Of a stretch of 64,000 nt of DNA, positions 1 through 7,180 are shown piece after piece (the first letter of the stretch is position 1; each line of letters starts with the position of its first letter). The stretch comes from a bacterium. GTDB lineage: Bacteria > Planctomycetota > Planctomycetia > Gemmatales > Gemmataceae. Location: contig JAFKFQ010000260.1 of NCBI GenBank assembly GCA_017308215.1, positions 17,621 through 81,620 of the forward strand, given 5' to 3'. The notes under the pieces are model-generated. The model was given only the letters and a program-made list of their open reading frames with translations. It had not been told where the DNA came from and made no database searches. A program made the position numbers and the translations under genes.

Positions 1-16
1 GTTGGGAAACCAGAAC

Positions 17-37
17 GAAGCGGCACGAGGCCGCTTC
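17..37. terminator. Hairpin, possible terminator
   Basis: A perfect 8-bp inverted repeat (GAAGCGGC / GCCGCTTC) with a 5-nt loop lies at the left edge. No clear T-tract follows on either strand. It may end a gene lying left of the window. Confidence 0.35.
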
Positions 38-150
38 ACCCCGTTCAGGATCGTGGCGGGCGTATTGTCGTGACCGTCGCCGACGCTGAGGCGCCCGCGG
101 TGTCGAGACCGCGGGAGGAGAAGGTGACCTTGGTGTTCTACTCGACAGGA

Positions 151-633
151 TCACCCTTGCCGCTTGGGCTTGCCCTTCTTGGCTGAGATCACTTCCTTGG
201 CGTCCCGCACCGTGATCTTCCCGTCCTCGCCCCTCTCGATCGACACACCGCCCTCCTTCTCGATCCGCGCCTGTAGGTCCTTCTCCCACTTGTCAAGCGC
301 AGCGTAGACCGTCCCCCGGGCGGACTTGACTCGCTTGGCGATCGTGGCCTTCTTGACCCCGAGGAAGGCCAAGAAGTGCAACGACTCCTCGGTGAACTCG
401 GGGGCGAGGACCGGATAGCTCTCTTCGAACGCGATCGAGAGGAGGTAAAACTGCTCGCCCACCCGCCGCAGGTTCGCGGCGAAGCGCCGCATCGTCTCTA
501 AAGACCACCTCGACGGGTCGGAGCCGTAGCCCTCGTCGTAGACCATGTTGTTCGTCACGTCCGCGCACTTGCGGGCGGCGTCGAAGTAATACTTCAGGAC
601 CGCGGCCCGCTTCTTCGCTTCCTCGTCGTCCAC
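151..633 (-). CDS. Unknown protein with possible HTH
   Basis: I do not recognise this family. The protein of about 160 residues is charged and helical. A stretch near residues 95-120 (GVKKATIAKRVKSARGTVYA) has the look of a helix-turn-helix, and the C-terminus is lysine-rich. The start is uncertain: the frame stays open upstream into the divergent neighbour, and I chose the GTG at 633 because it leaves a normal divergent intergenic region with a palindrome at 658-673. A later start is possible. A DNA-binding role is inference only. Confidence 0.55.
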   Translation of the reverse strand: MDDEEAKKRAAVLKYYFDAARKCADVTNNMVYDEGYGSDPSRWSLETMRRFAANLRRVGEQFYLLSIAFEESYPVLAPEFTEESLHFLAFLGVKKATIAKRVKSARGTVYAALDKWEKDLQARIEKEGGVSIERGEDGKITVRDAKEVISAKKGKPKRQG

Positions 634-657
634 GACTTGCCCCGTTGTCGTTGTCGT

Positions 658-673
658 TGAACAGACCTGTTCA
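658..673. promoter_or_regulatory. 16-bp palindrome in divergent promoter
   Basis: TGAACAGACCTGTTCA is a 7-bp inverted repeat with a 2-bp spacer, placed between the divergent genes starting at 633 (minus) and 764 (plus). Its position and symmetry fit a dimeric repressor operator. The half-site GAAC/GTTC recalls Gram-positive LexA boxes, but the spacing is 6 instead of 4, so I do not assign it. Confidence 0.5.
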
Positions 674-763
674 GTCTTGAAATCTACCCGCTTGGCCTCC
701 CCGGTGGCGACGGTAAAGTTCTCTCGCGGGCTCGACCCGCCACCCTCACAAGGAGACCTCGGC

Positions 764-1261
764 ATGGCCCAGATCACCCGCGAGACGACCCCGGCCCGGA
801 GCTCGACCAAGAAGACCAAGGGGCTCCCCAACGGCCTCGACGTTCACGAACTCTTCGCGGCGGTCACGAAGAAGGCCGAGGCGATCAAGGCGTACAACCT
901 GACCGCCCACTCCGACATGATCCAGACCACCCGCAAGATAACGACCTCGACCCGGGCCTCGACCAAGAAGAACTCAACCCCGCCCGAGGGGGATAGCGTC
1001 CGCCCGTGCTTCAGCCACGCCCACCTCGTCGAGTGCTACGAGAGGGGCAACGAGTGGGGGCTGAACCGCCGACTCGCCGCATCGGTCAAGCGGCTGCCGA
1101 AGACCGCCGTCTATCCGGTCTTCGAGTCGTTCGCACACTACCACGCGGACGGCGTCCGGGTGGCCGAACACATCCGGTGCGTCGTCGTCATCAACTTCGA
1201 CGGCGACTGCCTGACCGTGGACGTGCCCAAGAGCTTCTTCAAGTGCCTCCCCCGCTCGTGA
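764..1261 (+). CDS. Hypothetical protein
   Basis: This is a protein of 165 residues that I do not recognise. The ATG at 764 follows a good Shine-Dalgarno (AAGGAG at 750-755). The N-terminal half is basic and Thr/Ser/Lys-rich. The C-terminal half (about residues 80-160) is more ordered and ends in a Cys- and Phe-containing beta-rich segment. It is transcribed away from the gene at 151-633 across a shared regulatory palindrome. No catalytic motif is visible. Confidence 0.65.
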   Translation: MAQITRETTPARSSTKKTKGLPNGLDVHELFAAVTKKAEAIKAYNLTAHSDMIQTTRKITTSTRASTKKNSTPPEGDSVRPCFSHAHLVECYERGNEWGLNRRLAASVKRLPKTAVYPVFESFAHYHADGVRVAEHIRCVVVINFDGDCLTVDVPKSFFKCLPRS

Positions 1262-1560
1262 CGGGCGGCGAGCCCCGGACTGAGCTCTCGCGGTCCGGGC
1301 CTCGTCCCTCGTCGGCTGGCACTCGGCATCCAGCCCCAGAGACCAAGCCGACGAATTCTGCTCGGATTGTTGCTTTCACGGCGGTTTCGGGGTTCGTATA
1401 GTCTTTTGCCCCCGGCGCCACGGAGTCGTCGGGGGCTGATCGCAGCACGCTTTACCACCACACAATCGTCGTCCCGGTCGGACCGACCCGTGGCGCGTGG
1501 GGACCACCACGCGCCGAAGGAGGGGTTGCGCGCCGACTGGACGACTGAGGAGATTCGATC
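1262..1560. other. Intergenic region, no gene seen
   Basis: About 300 nt separate the unknown gene from the ParB-like gene. I see no convincing coding sequence or strong hairpin; presumably it carries the promoter of the ParB-methyltransferase pair. Confidence 0.5.
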
Positions 1561-2411
1561 ATGACCAACGAAGTGAACATCGCCGACATCCAGATCGGCC
1601 CGCGGCACCGCAAGGATCTCGGCGACATCGACGGCTTGGCGGCGTCCATCAAGGAGGTCGGCCTCCTTCAGCCGATCGGCGTGACCCCGGAGAACGTCCT
1701 CGTGTTCGGCGAGCGCCGCCTCCGGGCTTGCGGTGAGATCCTCGGGTGGACGGTCATCCCGGCGCGGGTGGTCAACCTGCGGTCGATCATGGAGGGAGAA
1801 GCCGCCGAGAACGGGAGCCGGAAGGATTACACCCCCAGCGAAAAGGTCGCGTTAGTCGATGCGCTCCGCTCCTTCCGCCACGGCGGGGACCGGCGCTCGG
1901 GCCAAACTCGCACGTGCGAAGTCGAACGCCTCACCGTGGATCAGGCGGCGAAGCGGGTGGGGCTCGGCGGGAAGGACGGCTACAAGCGAGCGAAAGTCGT
2001 TGTCGAGCGGGGCGTCCCGGAACTGGTGGACGCCATGGAACGGGGGAAATCCGGGTGGCCGTCGCCGCCGAGGTCGCCGAGTTGGAGGCCGAGGAACAGT
2101 GCCGAATGCTGAGGGCGAGGGAGTCGCTGACCGTGAAGCAAGTCGCCCGCTACAGGATGCTCAAGGCCAGTGGGCCGACGACCCCGGCGCGGCAGGGGTC
2201 CGAGAGGCTCACCGCGCCCGAACCCGAAAAGCAGTCCCTCCTGCGCCGGGTGGCCGAGGTCGTCATCCGCCTCCAGTCCGTTGTCGAGGAGATCGGTGAC
2301 CTCGAATGGCATAACACCGACACCGCCTCTCTCCGGGAGGCCATCCGCGAGGGGGTCGGCCTGTTTCAGTCCGTGGAGGCCCTGATCGCGGAAAGGCGGG
2401 TGGCGCGATGA
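1561..2411 (+). pseudogene. ParB-like nuclease/DNA-binding protein, frameshifted
   Basis: The N-terminal part is a clear ParB/Spo0J-like domain: an IADIQIG start, a GLAASIKEVGLLQPI segment and a GERRLRA motif, then an HTH (TVDQAAKRVGLG). At about 2040 the reading frame ends early, while the neighbouring frame continues the expected sequence (VAAEVAELEAEEQ) to the stop at 2411. Joining the frames near the run CGGGGGAAA (a -1 shift) gives a normal protein of about 283 residues. The stop overlaps the methyltransferase start by ATGA, so the pair was built as one unit. ParB-like plus methyltransferase pairs are common in phages and plasmids. Whether the shift is a mutation, a sequence error or programmed slippage cannot be decided here. 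Confidence 0.8.
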
Positions 2412-3193
2412 CTGGCATCTACCTCTGTGACAATGTCGAGGGGCTGGGGCAGGTGCCGAGCGACAGTATCCCTCTGACGGTGACCAGCCCTCCATACGAC
2501 CGTCTGCGGAGCTACGGGGGGCACGGGTGGGACTTCGAGGCGGTGGCGGCTCACCTCTACCGGGTCACCCGCCCGGGCGGGGTCGTCTGCTGGCAGGTGC
2601 AGGACGCGATCGAGAAGGGCGTTCGGACCATGACGAGTTTCCGACAGGCCCTCCGCTTCACGGAACTCGGGTTCGGACTCTGGGAGTGCCTCATCTGCGA
2701 GACGCGCGACTACAGCAAAAGCTGTCAGCGCCAGTACTACCCGACGTACCAGTACGTGTTCGTGCTCGCCAAGGGGCGGCCCGCTACGGTGAACGTCCTC
2801 GTGGACCGACCGAACATGTACGCGGGGAGGGTCGTGGCCGACCGGCACCGGCGGGGCCGAGACGGGCGGCTGGTGTACGGGCACTCCCCCCTGCCGATCG
2901 CCGATTACGGGAAGCGGGGCACGATCTGGTCGTACCCCGGCGGGGCGAAGACACGCGACCCGGAAGCCCGTAAACACCCGGCGTTGATGTCCGAGGCACT
3001 GGCCCGCGACCTGATCCTCACGTTTTCGACGCCGCTTGACGTAGTGCTCGACCCTTTCGCGGGAGCGGGCACAACAGCCAAAGTGTCGCTACTTTGTGGA
3101 CGGAGATGGCTGGGGTTTGAGATCCACGCAGAGTACGTCAAGATGGCCCAAGAACGGCTGCGGGTGGCCCGGCGGGGGTTGTGGGCGGCCTGA
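2408..3193 (+). CDS. DNA methyltransferase (N4/N6 type)
   Basis: A 261-residue site-specific DNA methyltransferase. The catalytic motif IV (TSPPY, residues about 26-30) comes before the SAM-binding motif I (DPFAGAGTT near residue 216), the order of the beta class. These enzymes methylate the exocyclic amine of adenine or cytosine. It has the compact size of phage and plasmid orphan methylases. No restriction endonuclease is adjacent; the partner is the overlapping ParB-like gene, so an orphan methylase role is likelier than a classical restriction pair. Confidence 0.9.
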   Translation: MTGIYLCDNVEGLGQVPSDSIPLTVTSPPYDRLRSYGGHGWDFEAVAAHLYRVTRPGGVVCWQVQDAIEKGVRTMTSFRQALRFTELGFGLWECLICETRDYSKSCQRQYYPTYQYVFVLAKGRPATVNVLVDRPNMYAGRVVADRHRRGRDGRLVYGHSPLPIADYGKRGTIWSYPGGAKTRDPEARKHPALMSEALARDLILTFSTPLDVVLDPFAGAGTTAKVSLLCGRRWLGFEIHAEYVKMAQERLRVARRGLWAA

Positions 3194-3353
3194 CCGGGAC
3201 ACCCGTTCTTTCTGTCTTTAGGAATCCGAGAGTAGGTCCATCTGAGGTTCTGTCGGAACTGGGTATCGTGCTCATCTCATCGAGCCTCAAACCCGCTCAC
3301 CAGACCTGTCGCCATTTCAGTCATGGCGGCGGCTCCCCACGGGTGAACTGGCC

Positions 3354-3719
3354 TCATCCGCGATGGATCTGTGACCACCAACCCGCCCAGTAGTCGGCAC
3401 GCAGAGTGACTGGGATCGGATCGGGGCCGATGCTCGTGAGCCGACCGCCCGGGAGAATCAACGAGCAGAGGGCTTCGACGAAGCGGCTGTAGTCGTCTGG
3501 CCGGTGGGTGGCGGCCCAATCGCACGAGCGTGTGGACGCGCTCAGGATCTCGGCGAGGGCAGCCTCGGGGAAGTAGTTGAGTTGGTCCGCGCAGCGGTCG
3601 ATGTGCGCCGCCATCCCGGGCCGGTGAGCCGCAACGATGGTGCGGGCGGTCCGGGCGACCACTCCCAGATAGTAAGGCCAAGGCTCACCTGCGGTGAGGG
3701 GGGCATAGGCTTCGTTCAT
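3354..3719 (-). CDS. Hypothetical protein
   Basis: A 121-residue unknown protein. The start ATG at 3719 is preceded by a strong Shine-Dalgarno (AAGGAGGAC on the minus strand), which decides against a start ten codons upstream. The product has several Trp and His residues and ends WAGWWSQIHRG. No domain is recognised. It stands alone, convergent with the methyltransferase gene. Confidence 0.65.
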   Translation of the reverse strand: MNEAYAPLTAGEPWPYYLGVVARTARTIVAAHRPGMAAHIDRCADQLNYFPEAALAEILSASTRSCDWAATHRPDDYSRFVEALCSLILPGGRLTSIGPDPIPVTLRADYWAGWWSQIHRG

Positions 3720-3897
3720 TGAGTCCTCCTTCGCCCGTAAGTGGGCCACGCGCTTGACGCCCGTCTACGGTGCGGTTAGGGAAATCGTCACGTAGGGTCG
3801 TTCACCGGTTGTGCGTCAGACGCCCGAGAACTGCCTCGGTGCCCGGGGAATACTACGGTGAGAAGTCGGCAGCGGGACTGGCGAAAAAGTGGAACAG

Positions 3898-4767
3898 CTA
3901 TGCCAAGTATTCGTCAGGGAGGAAGTAGCCCTTTTTGGGGACCGAGATGATGTCGATTTTGAGCTTTCTCCTAATCCCCGCAATGTCCCGGTCGAGCCGC
4001 TGTTGTTCTTTGAGGAAGCGGTTCTTCCGCATGTCCCCGCTGCTGATCGTTCGGCCCCCAGCCTCGACGAGTTCGTGCAGGATGTTGACTACGACTTCGC
4101 CCGGATATTGAGTCTTCCCGTCGAGTGTCACGGATGGCGCGTCAATGTCCACGACGAGGCGGGGGCCACGGCGCGGACCACGCAGCAGGCGGTCGATCAC
4201 CCGCTCGGCGAACCGCTCGGCCCAACTCTGAACGGCGTCGAAGGAGAAGACCGCGGCGGTTTCGAGCGACCGGAGACCCGACGGCAGCCGGGCCTGCCGC
4301 GCCGCCGGCACGGTCCCCGTGTCAAATACCACCTTGGTCTGGACGGATTTGGAAAGGTCGGGGGTGGCCTTCGCAAAACGGACCAAGGAGGGCAACAAGC
4401 CGTGGTAGCCCGGCCCGACATCGGAGCCGATGCCCACGGTTCGATCCTTCCGGCACACCACGGAGGCCCGGTCTGACCAGTCCCGGAACCGTCTGACTCG
4501 TTCGACGTTGCCCCACCAGCGCACGCACGAGCCCCCGCCGGGGGCCGGGTCGAACCAAGGGTCAGGTCGGAGCCGGATGATGCCGTCTTGGGTGTCGAAG
4601 TCTACCCGCTGCTCCAAGAACTGCCAGCCTGCCGGATGCGGCAGACGCACCCCGGAGTCGCCGAGGATCGTAAGAAGCCCGAAGCCGCACGGCCCGAGGT
4701 CGGCGTCACGGAGTTCGATCAGCTCTTCCTTCAGCCGCTCCAAACGTTTGCTCGACGCTGCGCTCAT
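3898..4767 (-). CDS. Hypothetical protein, possible winged helix C-terminus
   Basis: A 289-residue protein of unknown family. The chosen start at 4767 has a purine-rich site upstream; an alternative start at 4830 would add about 21 residues. The N-terminus (residues 1-20) is a short coiled-coil-like Lys/Glu helix. The last 60 residues (ILHELVEAGGRTIS ... KKGYFL) look like a winged-helix DNA-binding fold. The central part, with the segment DIDAPSVTLDG, is unassigned. It is divergent from the replication-like module at 5.1 kb and could regulate it, which is inference. Confidence 0.6.
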   Translation of the reverse strand: MSAASSKRLERLKEELIELRDADLGPCGFGLLTILGDSGVRLPHPAGWQFLEQRVDFDTQDGIIRLRPDPWFDPAPGGGSCVRWWGNVERVRRFRDWSDRASVVCRKDRTVGIGSDVGPGYHGLLPSLVRFAKATPDLSKSVQTKVVFDTGTVPAARQARLPSGLRSLETAAVFSFDAVQSWAERFAERVIDRLLRGPRRGPRLVVDIDAPSVTLDGKTQYPGEVVVNILHELVEAGGRTISSGDMRKNRFLKEQQRLDRDIAGIRRKLKIDIISVPKKGYFLPDEYLA

Positions 4768-5058
4768 TCGGCTGCCCTCACCCTCGCCCGCCCCTGAAGT
4801 TGGTCCGCCCTCGTCAACTCCCGCCAGCACCGGAACTCGACCTCCCGCCTTCCACCTGCGGTCATTTTAGACCTCAAAAGTGTGCCGTCTCGGAATGGAA
4901 CACCTGTGCCAACTTTCCGCCATAGGCCGGGCCGGAAGTGCCGCGTACAGTTCTTGCCATGGGCACACCGCCCTCGGCGTCGTCCCCCTTCGTCAGTCGA
5001 AGTGGGCGTGGGTCGAGGCACCCGCCGCACCAACTGGGGTACGGGGGCGGTGGGTCCG

Positions 5059-5097
5059 TCTCACTTTCACTTCGTGAGAAAGTGAGAACACGAGAAG
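5059..5097. repeat. Iteron-like cluster, left end of module
   Basis: Three tandem 8-bp units (GTGAGAAA, GTGAGAAC, ACGAGAAG at 5074-5097) follow an inverted arm (TCTCACTTTC at 5059-5068), making a hairpin-capable dyad. A matching cluster in inverted orientation lies at 9772-9812. The cluster sits 25 nt before the start of the AAA+ gene, so it could be an initiator-binding array, an operator or an element end. Confidence 0.65.
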
Positions 5098-5121
5098 CAC
5101 CAAGGAGAAGGAGGACGGGCA

Positions 5122-6063
5122 ATGGACGCCGACCAACAGTACGAGGAGTTGCTCCGTCAGGTGAAGGTCATCAAGGACCGCGTGCGCGGCGTGGTCCACG
5201 AGCAGAGTAACGGCGTTTACATCCACGGAAGGCCCGGCACGTCGAAGACCTACATGGTCCGCTCGACGCTGGAGACGCTCGCTGTGAATTACTCCTACTC
5301 GAACGGCCACCTAACCCCCATCGGCCTGTTCGACCTGATCGCCGAGCACCAAGACCGCGTCATCGTGCTGGACGACGTTTCGGCGATTTTCAACCAACCG
5401 GTCGCGCTGCAACTCCTGCTGGCGGCCCTCGGCAACCCGCACAACGGGTCGAAGGCCCGGCTAGTCAGGTACAAGACGGCCAAGGAAACACGGGTCGTCC
5501 CGTTCACGGGCGGCCTGATCTGCATCTCAAACCTGCCGCTCGACGGACACCACCACGAGGTTTTGGCGGCGTTGAAGGACCGAGCCTTCGTCGTCAACTA
5601 CGAGCCGACCGACGAGCAGATCCATGCCATGATCGGCAAACTCGCCGGCGAAGGGGTCGGCGGGGTGTCGCCGGCCAAGGCCCGCATGGTCGCTATCTTC
5701 CTCCTCGACGAGTGCAAGCTGCGGGGCGTCCGGCCCTCCGTGCGGCTGTTCGTGGACAAGGCCCTGAAGGACTTCAAGCTGTTCGACGCCGGGCAAAGCG
5801 AGACGCACTGGCGCGACCTCGTGATCTCGAACCTCGAACAGCAGGTCGTCCAGTTGCGGCACCCGACCAAGGACTTGTCGCGGGAGGAGCAGGTCGAGGC
5901 CGAGCGGCGGATCGTCCTCGACATCGCACTCAGCTTCCCGTCGAGGGCCGAGCGGGTCCAGCAGTGGCACACCCGCACGGGCAAAAGCCAAGCGGCCTTC
6001 TACCGCCGGCTGGCGGAACTCAAGGTTGCCGGTCGCTTACCGGGGGCGAACGGCGCGGCGTAG
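5122..6063 (+). CDS. AAA+ family ATPase
   Basis: A 313-residue P-loop ATPase. Walker A is GRPGTSKT (residues 36-43), Walker B is VIVLDD (80-85), and a sensor-like segment ICISNLPLDGHHH follows near residue 132. The C-terminal third is helical and could be a winged helix. A strong ribosome site (AAGGAGAAGGAGGAC) supports the ATG at 5122. It heads a plus-strand run of small HTH genes and a Pol I-like polymerase, between two iteron-like clusters, which suggests a helicase-loader or initiator-type role in replication. That role is inference; the ATPase fold is clear. Confidence 0.8.
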   Translation: MDADQQYEELLRQVKVIKDRVRGVVHEQSNGVYIHGRPGTSKTYMVRSTLETLAVNYSYSNGHLTPIGLFDLIAEHQDRVIVLDDVSAIFNQPVALQLLLAALGNPHNGSKARLVRYKTAKETRVVPFTGGLICISNLPLDGHHHEVLAALKDRAFVVNYEPTDEQIHAMIGKLAGEGVGGVSPAKARMVAIFLLDECKLRGVRPSVRLFVDKALKDFKLFDAGQSETHWRDLVISNLEQQVVQLRHPTKDLSREEQVEAERRIVLDIALSFPSRAERVQQWHTRTGKSQAAFYRRLAELKVAGRLPGANGAA

Positions 6064-6457
6064 GCCGGCTCATGCCTGCTGTGCTCGGGCACCGATCCGT
6101 CCGCCGGGACGACCTTCCAGATGTCAGCCAACGTCCCGGGGACAGCCGGTAGTCCTTCCGCCACGTCGGGCGGGTTAATACCCGCCCGACGTGGCAACAA
6201 AAAACTCCTCGTCAGAATCGTTAATAGCTCGGGTGGCGGCGGGCCATGAGGAAATGAACACACCACAGCACTATGACCTCGTTTTCGCGGCTACCGTCGG
6301 CCAGCGCAGGCACCGCGCTGGTGTCCGCCGATTGCCCCGGTCTGACCGACCTTCTTCCCCAACCGGACACCGCGCCGCGTGATGGACGCCAGAAAAATCT
6401 GTCGTCATAACAAGAAAATGATTCTTTGCTGCTTACCTACGGGTGAAGGAGGTAGGT
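6064..6457. other. Intergenic region with hairpin
   Basis: This gap of nearly 400 nt holds the 16-bp-stem hairpin at 6160-6195 and, from about 6380 to 6440, an AT-richer stretch before the next ribosome site. I see no gene in it. Long non-coding space is unusual in this module and could hold an origin or a promoter. Confidence 0.45.
6160..6195. terminator. Very strong hairpin, 16-bp stem
   Basis: A perfect inverted repeat: GCCACGTCGGGCGGGT pairs with its complement around a 4-nt loop (TAAT). It lies 100 nt after the AAA+ gene. The following bases on the plus strand are A-rich (AACAAAAAA), not T-rich, so it is not a textbook intrinsic terminator. It may still stop or process the transcript, or serve as a replication structure. 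Confidence 0.5.
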
Positions 6458-6679
6458 ATGGAAAACATCTACTCGACCGGGCAGGTGGCCCGGCTATTGG
6501 GGGTACGACCCCACCAACTCGAATACGCCCATGCGTCACAGGCCCTCGCCGAGCCGGCGTTCCGGTTCCTCGGGAAGCGGGTGTACTGCGCCGCCGACGT
6601 GCGGCGGGTGGCGGCGCACTTCCGCCTGACCCTCGACGACGGCCTCAGCGTGGTGGCCGCCGGACCGGAGGGCCAATGA
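6458..6679 (+). CDS. Small MerR/excisionase-like HTH protein
   Basis: A 73-residue protein with a MerR-type helix-turn-helix: YSTGQVARLLGVRPHQLEYA at residues 5-24, then FLGKRVYCAADVRRV, the usual wing. Such single-domain proteins act as excisionases or small regulators in mobile elements. The ATG at 6458 follows GGAGGT. Its stop overlaps the next start (ATGA). Confidence 0.8.
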   Translation: MENIYSTGQVARLLGVRPHQLEYAHASQALAEPAFRFLGKRVYCAADVRRVAAHFRLTLDDGLSVVAAGPEGQ

Positions 6680-7176
6680 CGTTCAAGTACGAGTACCTGA
6701 CGCTCACGCAGGTCGGCGCGGTCTTCGGGACGACCAGCCATCAGGTCGGGCGCTGGCTGACCGAGATCGGCCTGCGGTACGAGAGCAAGGGTGGCAAGAA
6801 GCCGAGCAGGCACGCCTACGCCGGGGGTTTCGTCAAGGACGTGCCGAGCCGCAATCAGGGGTACTGCTGGGCGTGGCACGCGGAGAAGACGGTGAAGGCG
6901 ATCGAGGATGCGGGCCACAAGGTCGCCATCCACCCCGGCCACGAACTCCTCGCCCCGTGTCGGCTGAACGGCGCTTTCGCGTGCAGACCGAACTCGCAGT
7001 TCGGCTACGAGGTCGTCAACGGGGACGGTACGGTGGCCGTCTATGTGACCGGCGAAGCGAACGCCCAGTTCGTGACAAGGCTGCTGAACCTCGCCGATCA
7101 ACGCGGCGTCGTCGGGCGACTGCTCGGCGCCGGCGAGGAGAGACTGGCCGTACCTGTTACCGGAGGGGAGGGGTGA
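6676..7176 (+). CDS. Hypothetical protein with N-terminal HTH
   Basis: A 166-residue protein. Residues 8-30 (LTLTQVGAVFGTTSHQVGRW) form a likely helix-turn-helix, and the segment GYCWAWHAEKTVKAIEDAGH follows. I do not recognise the C-terminal half. It is translationally coupled to the excisionase-like gene and lies 4 nt before the polymerase-like gene, so the three are probably one transcript. A regulatory or replication-accessory function is inferred from context only. Confidence 0.65.
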   Translation: MTFKYEYLTLTQVGAVFGTTSHQVGRWLTEIGLRYESKGGKKPSRHAYAGGFVKDVPSRNQGYCWAWHAEKTVKAIEDAGHKVAIHPGHELLAPCRLNGAFACRPNSQFGYEVVNGDGTVAVYVTGEANAQFVTRLLNLADQRGVVGRLLGAGEERLAVPVTGGEG

Positions 7177-7180
7177 TTCC

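Noticed and set aside
3191..3210. TGACCGGGACACCCGTTCT after the methyltransferase gene, similar to the 17-bp element
   Set aside because: It needs an insertion to align, and no plus-strand gene follows at the usual distance.
3859..3866. A single GTGAGAAG unit like the iteron repeat
   Set aside because: One isolated 8-mer is expected by chance; no cluster or dyad is present.
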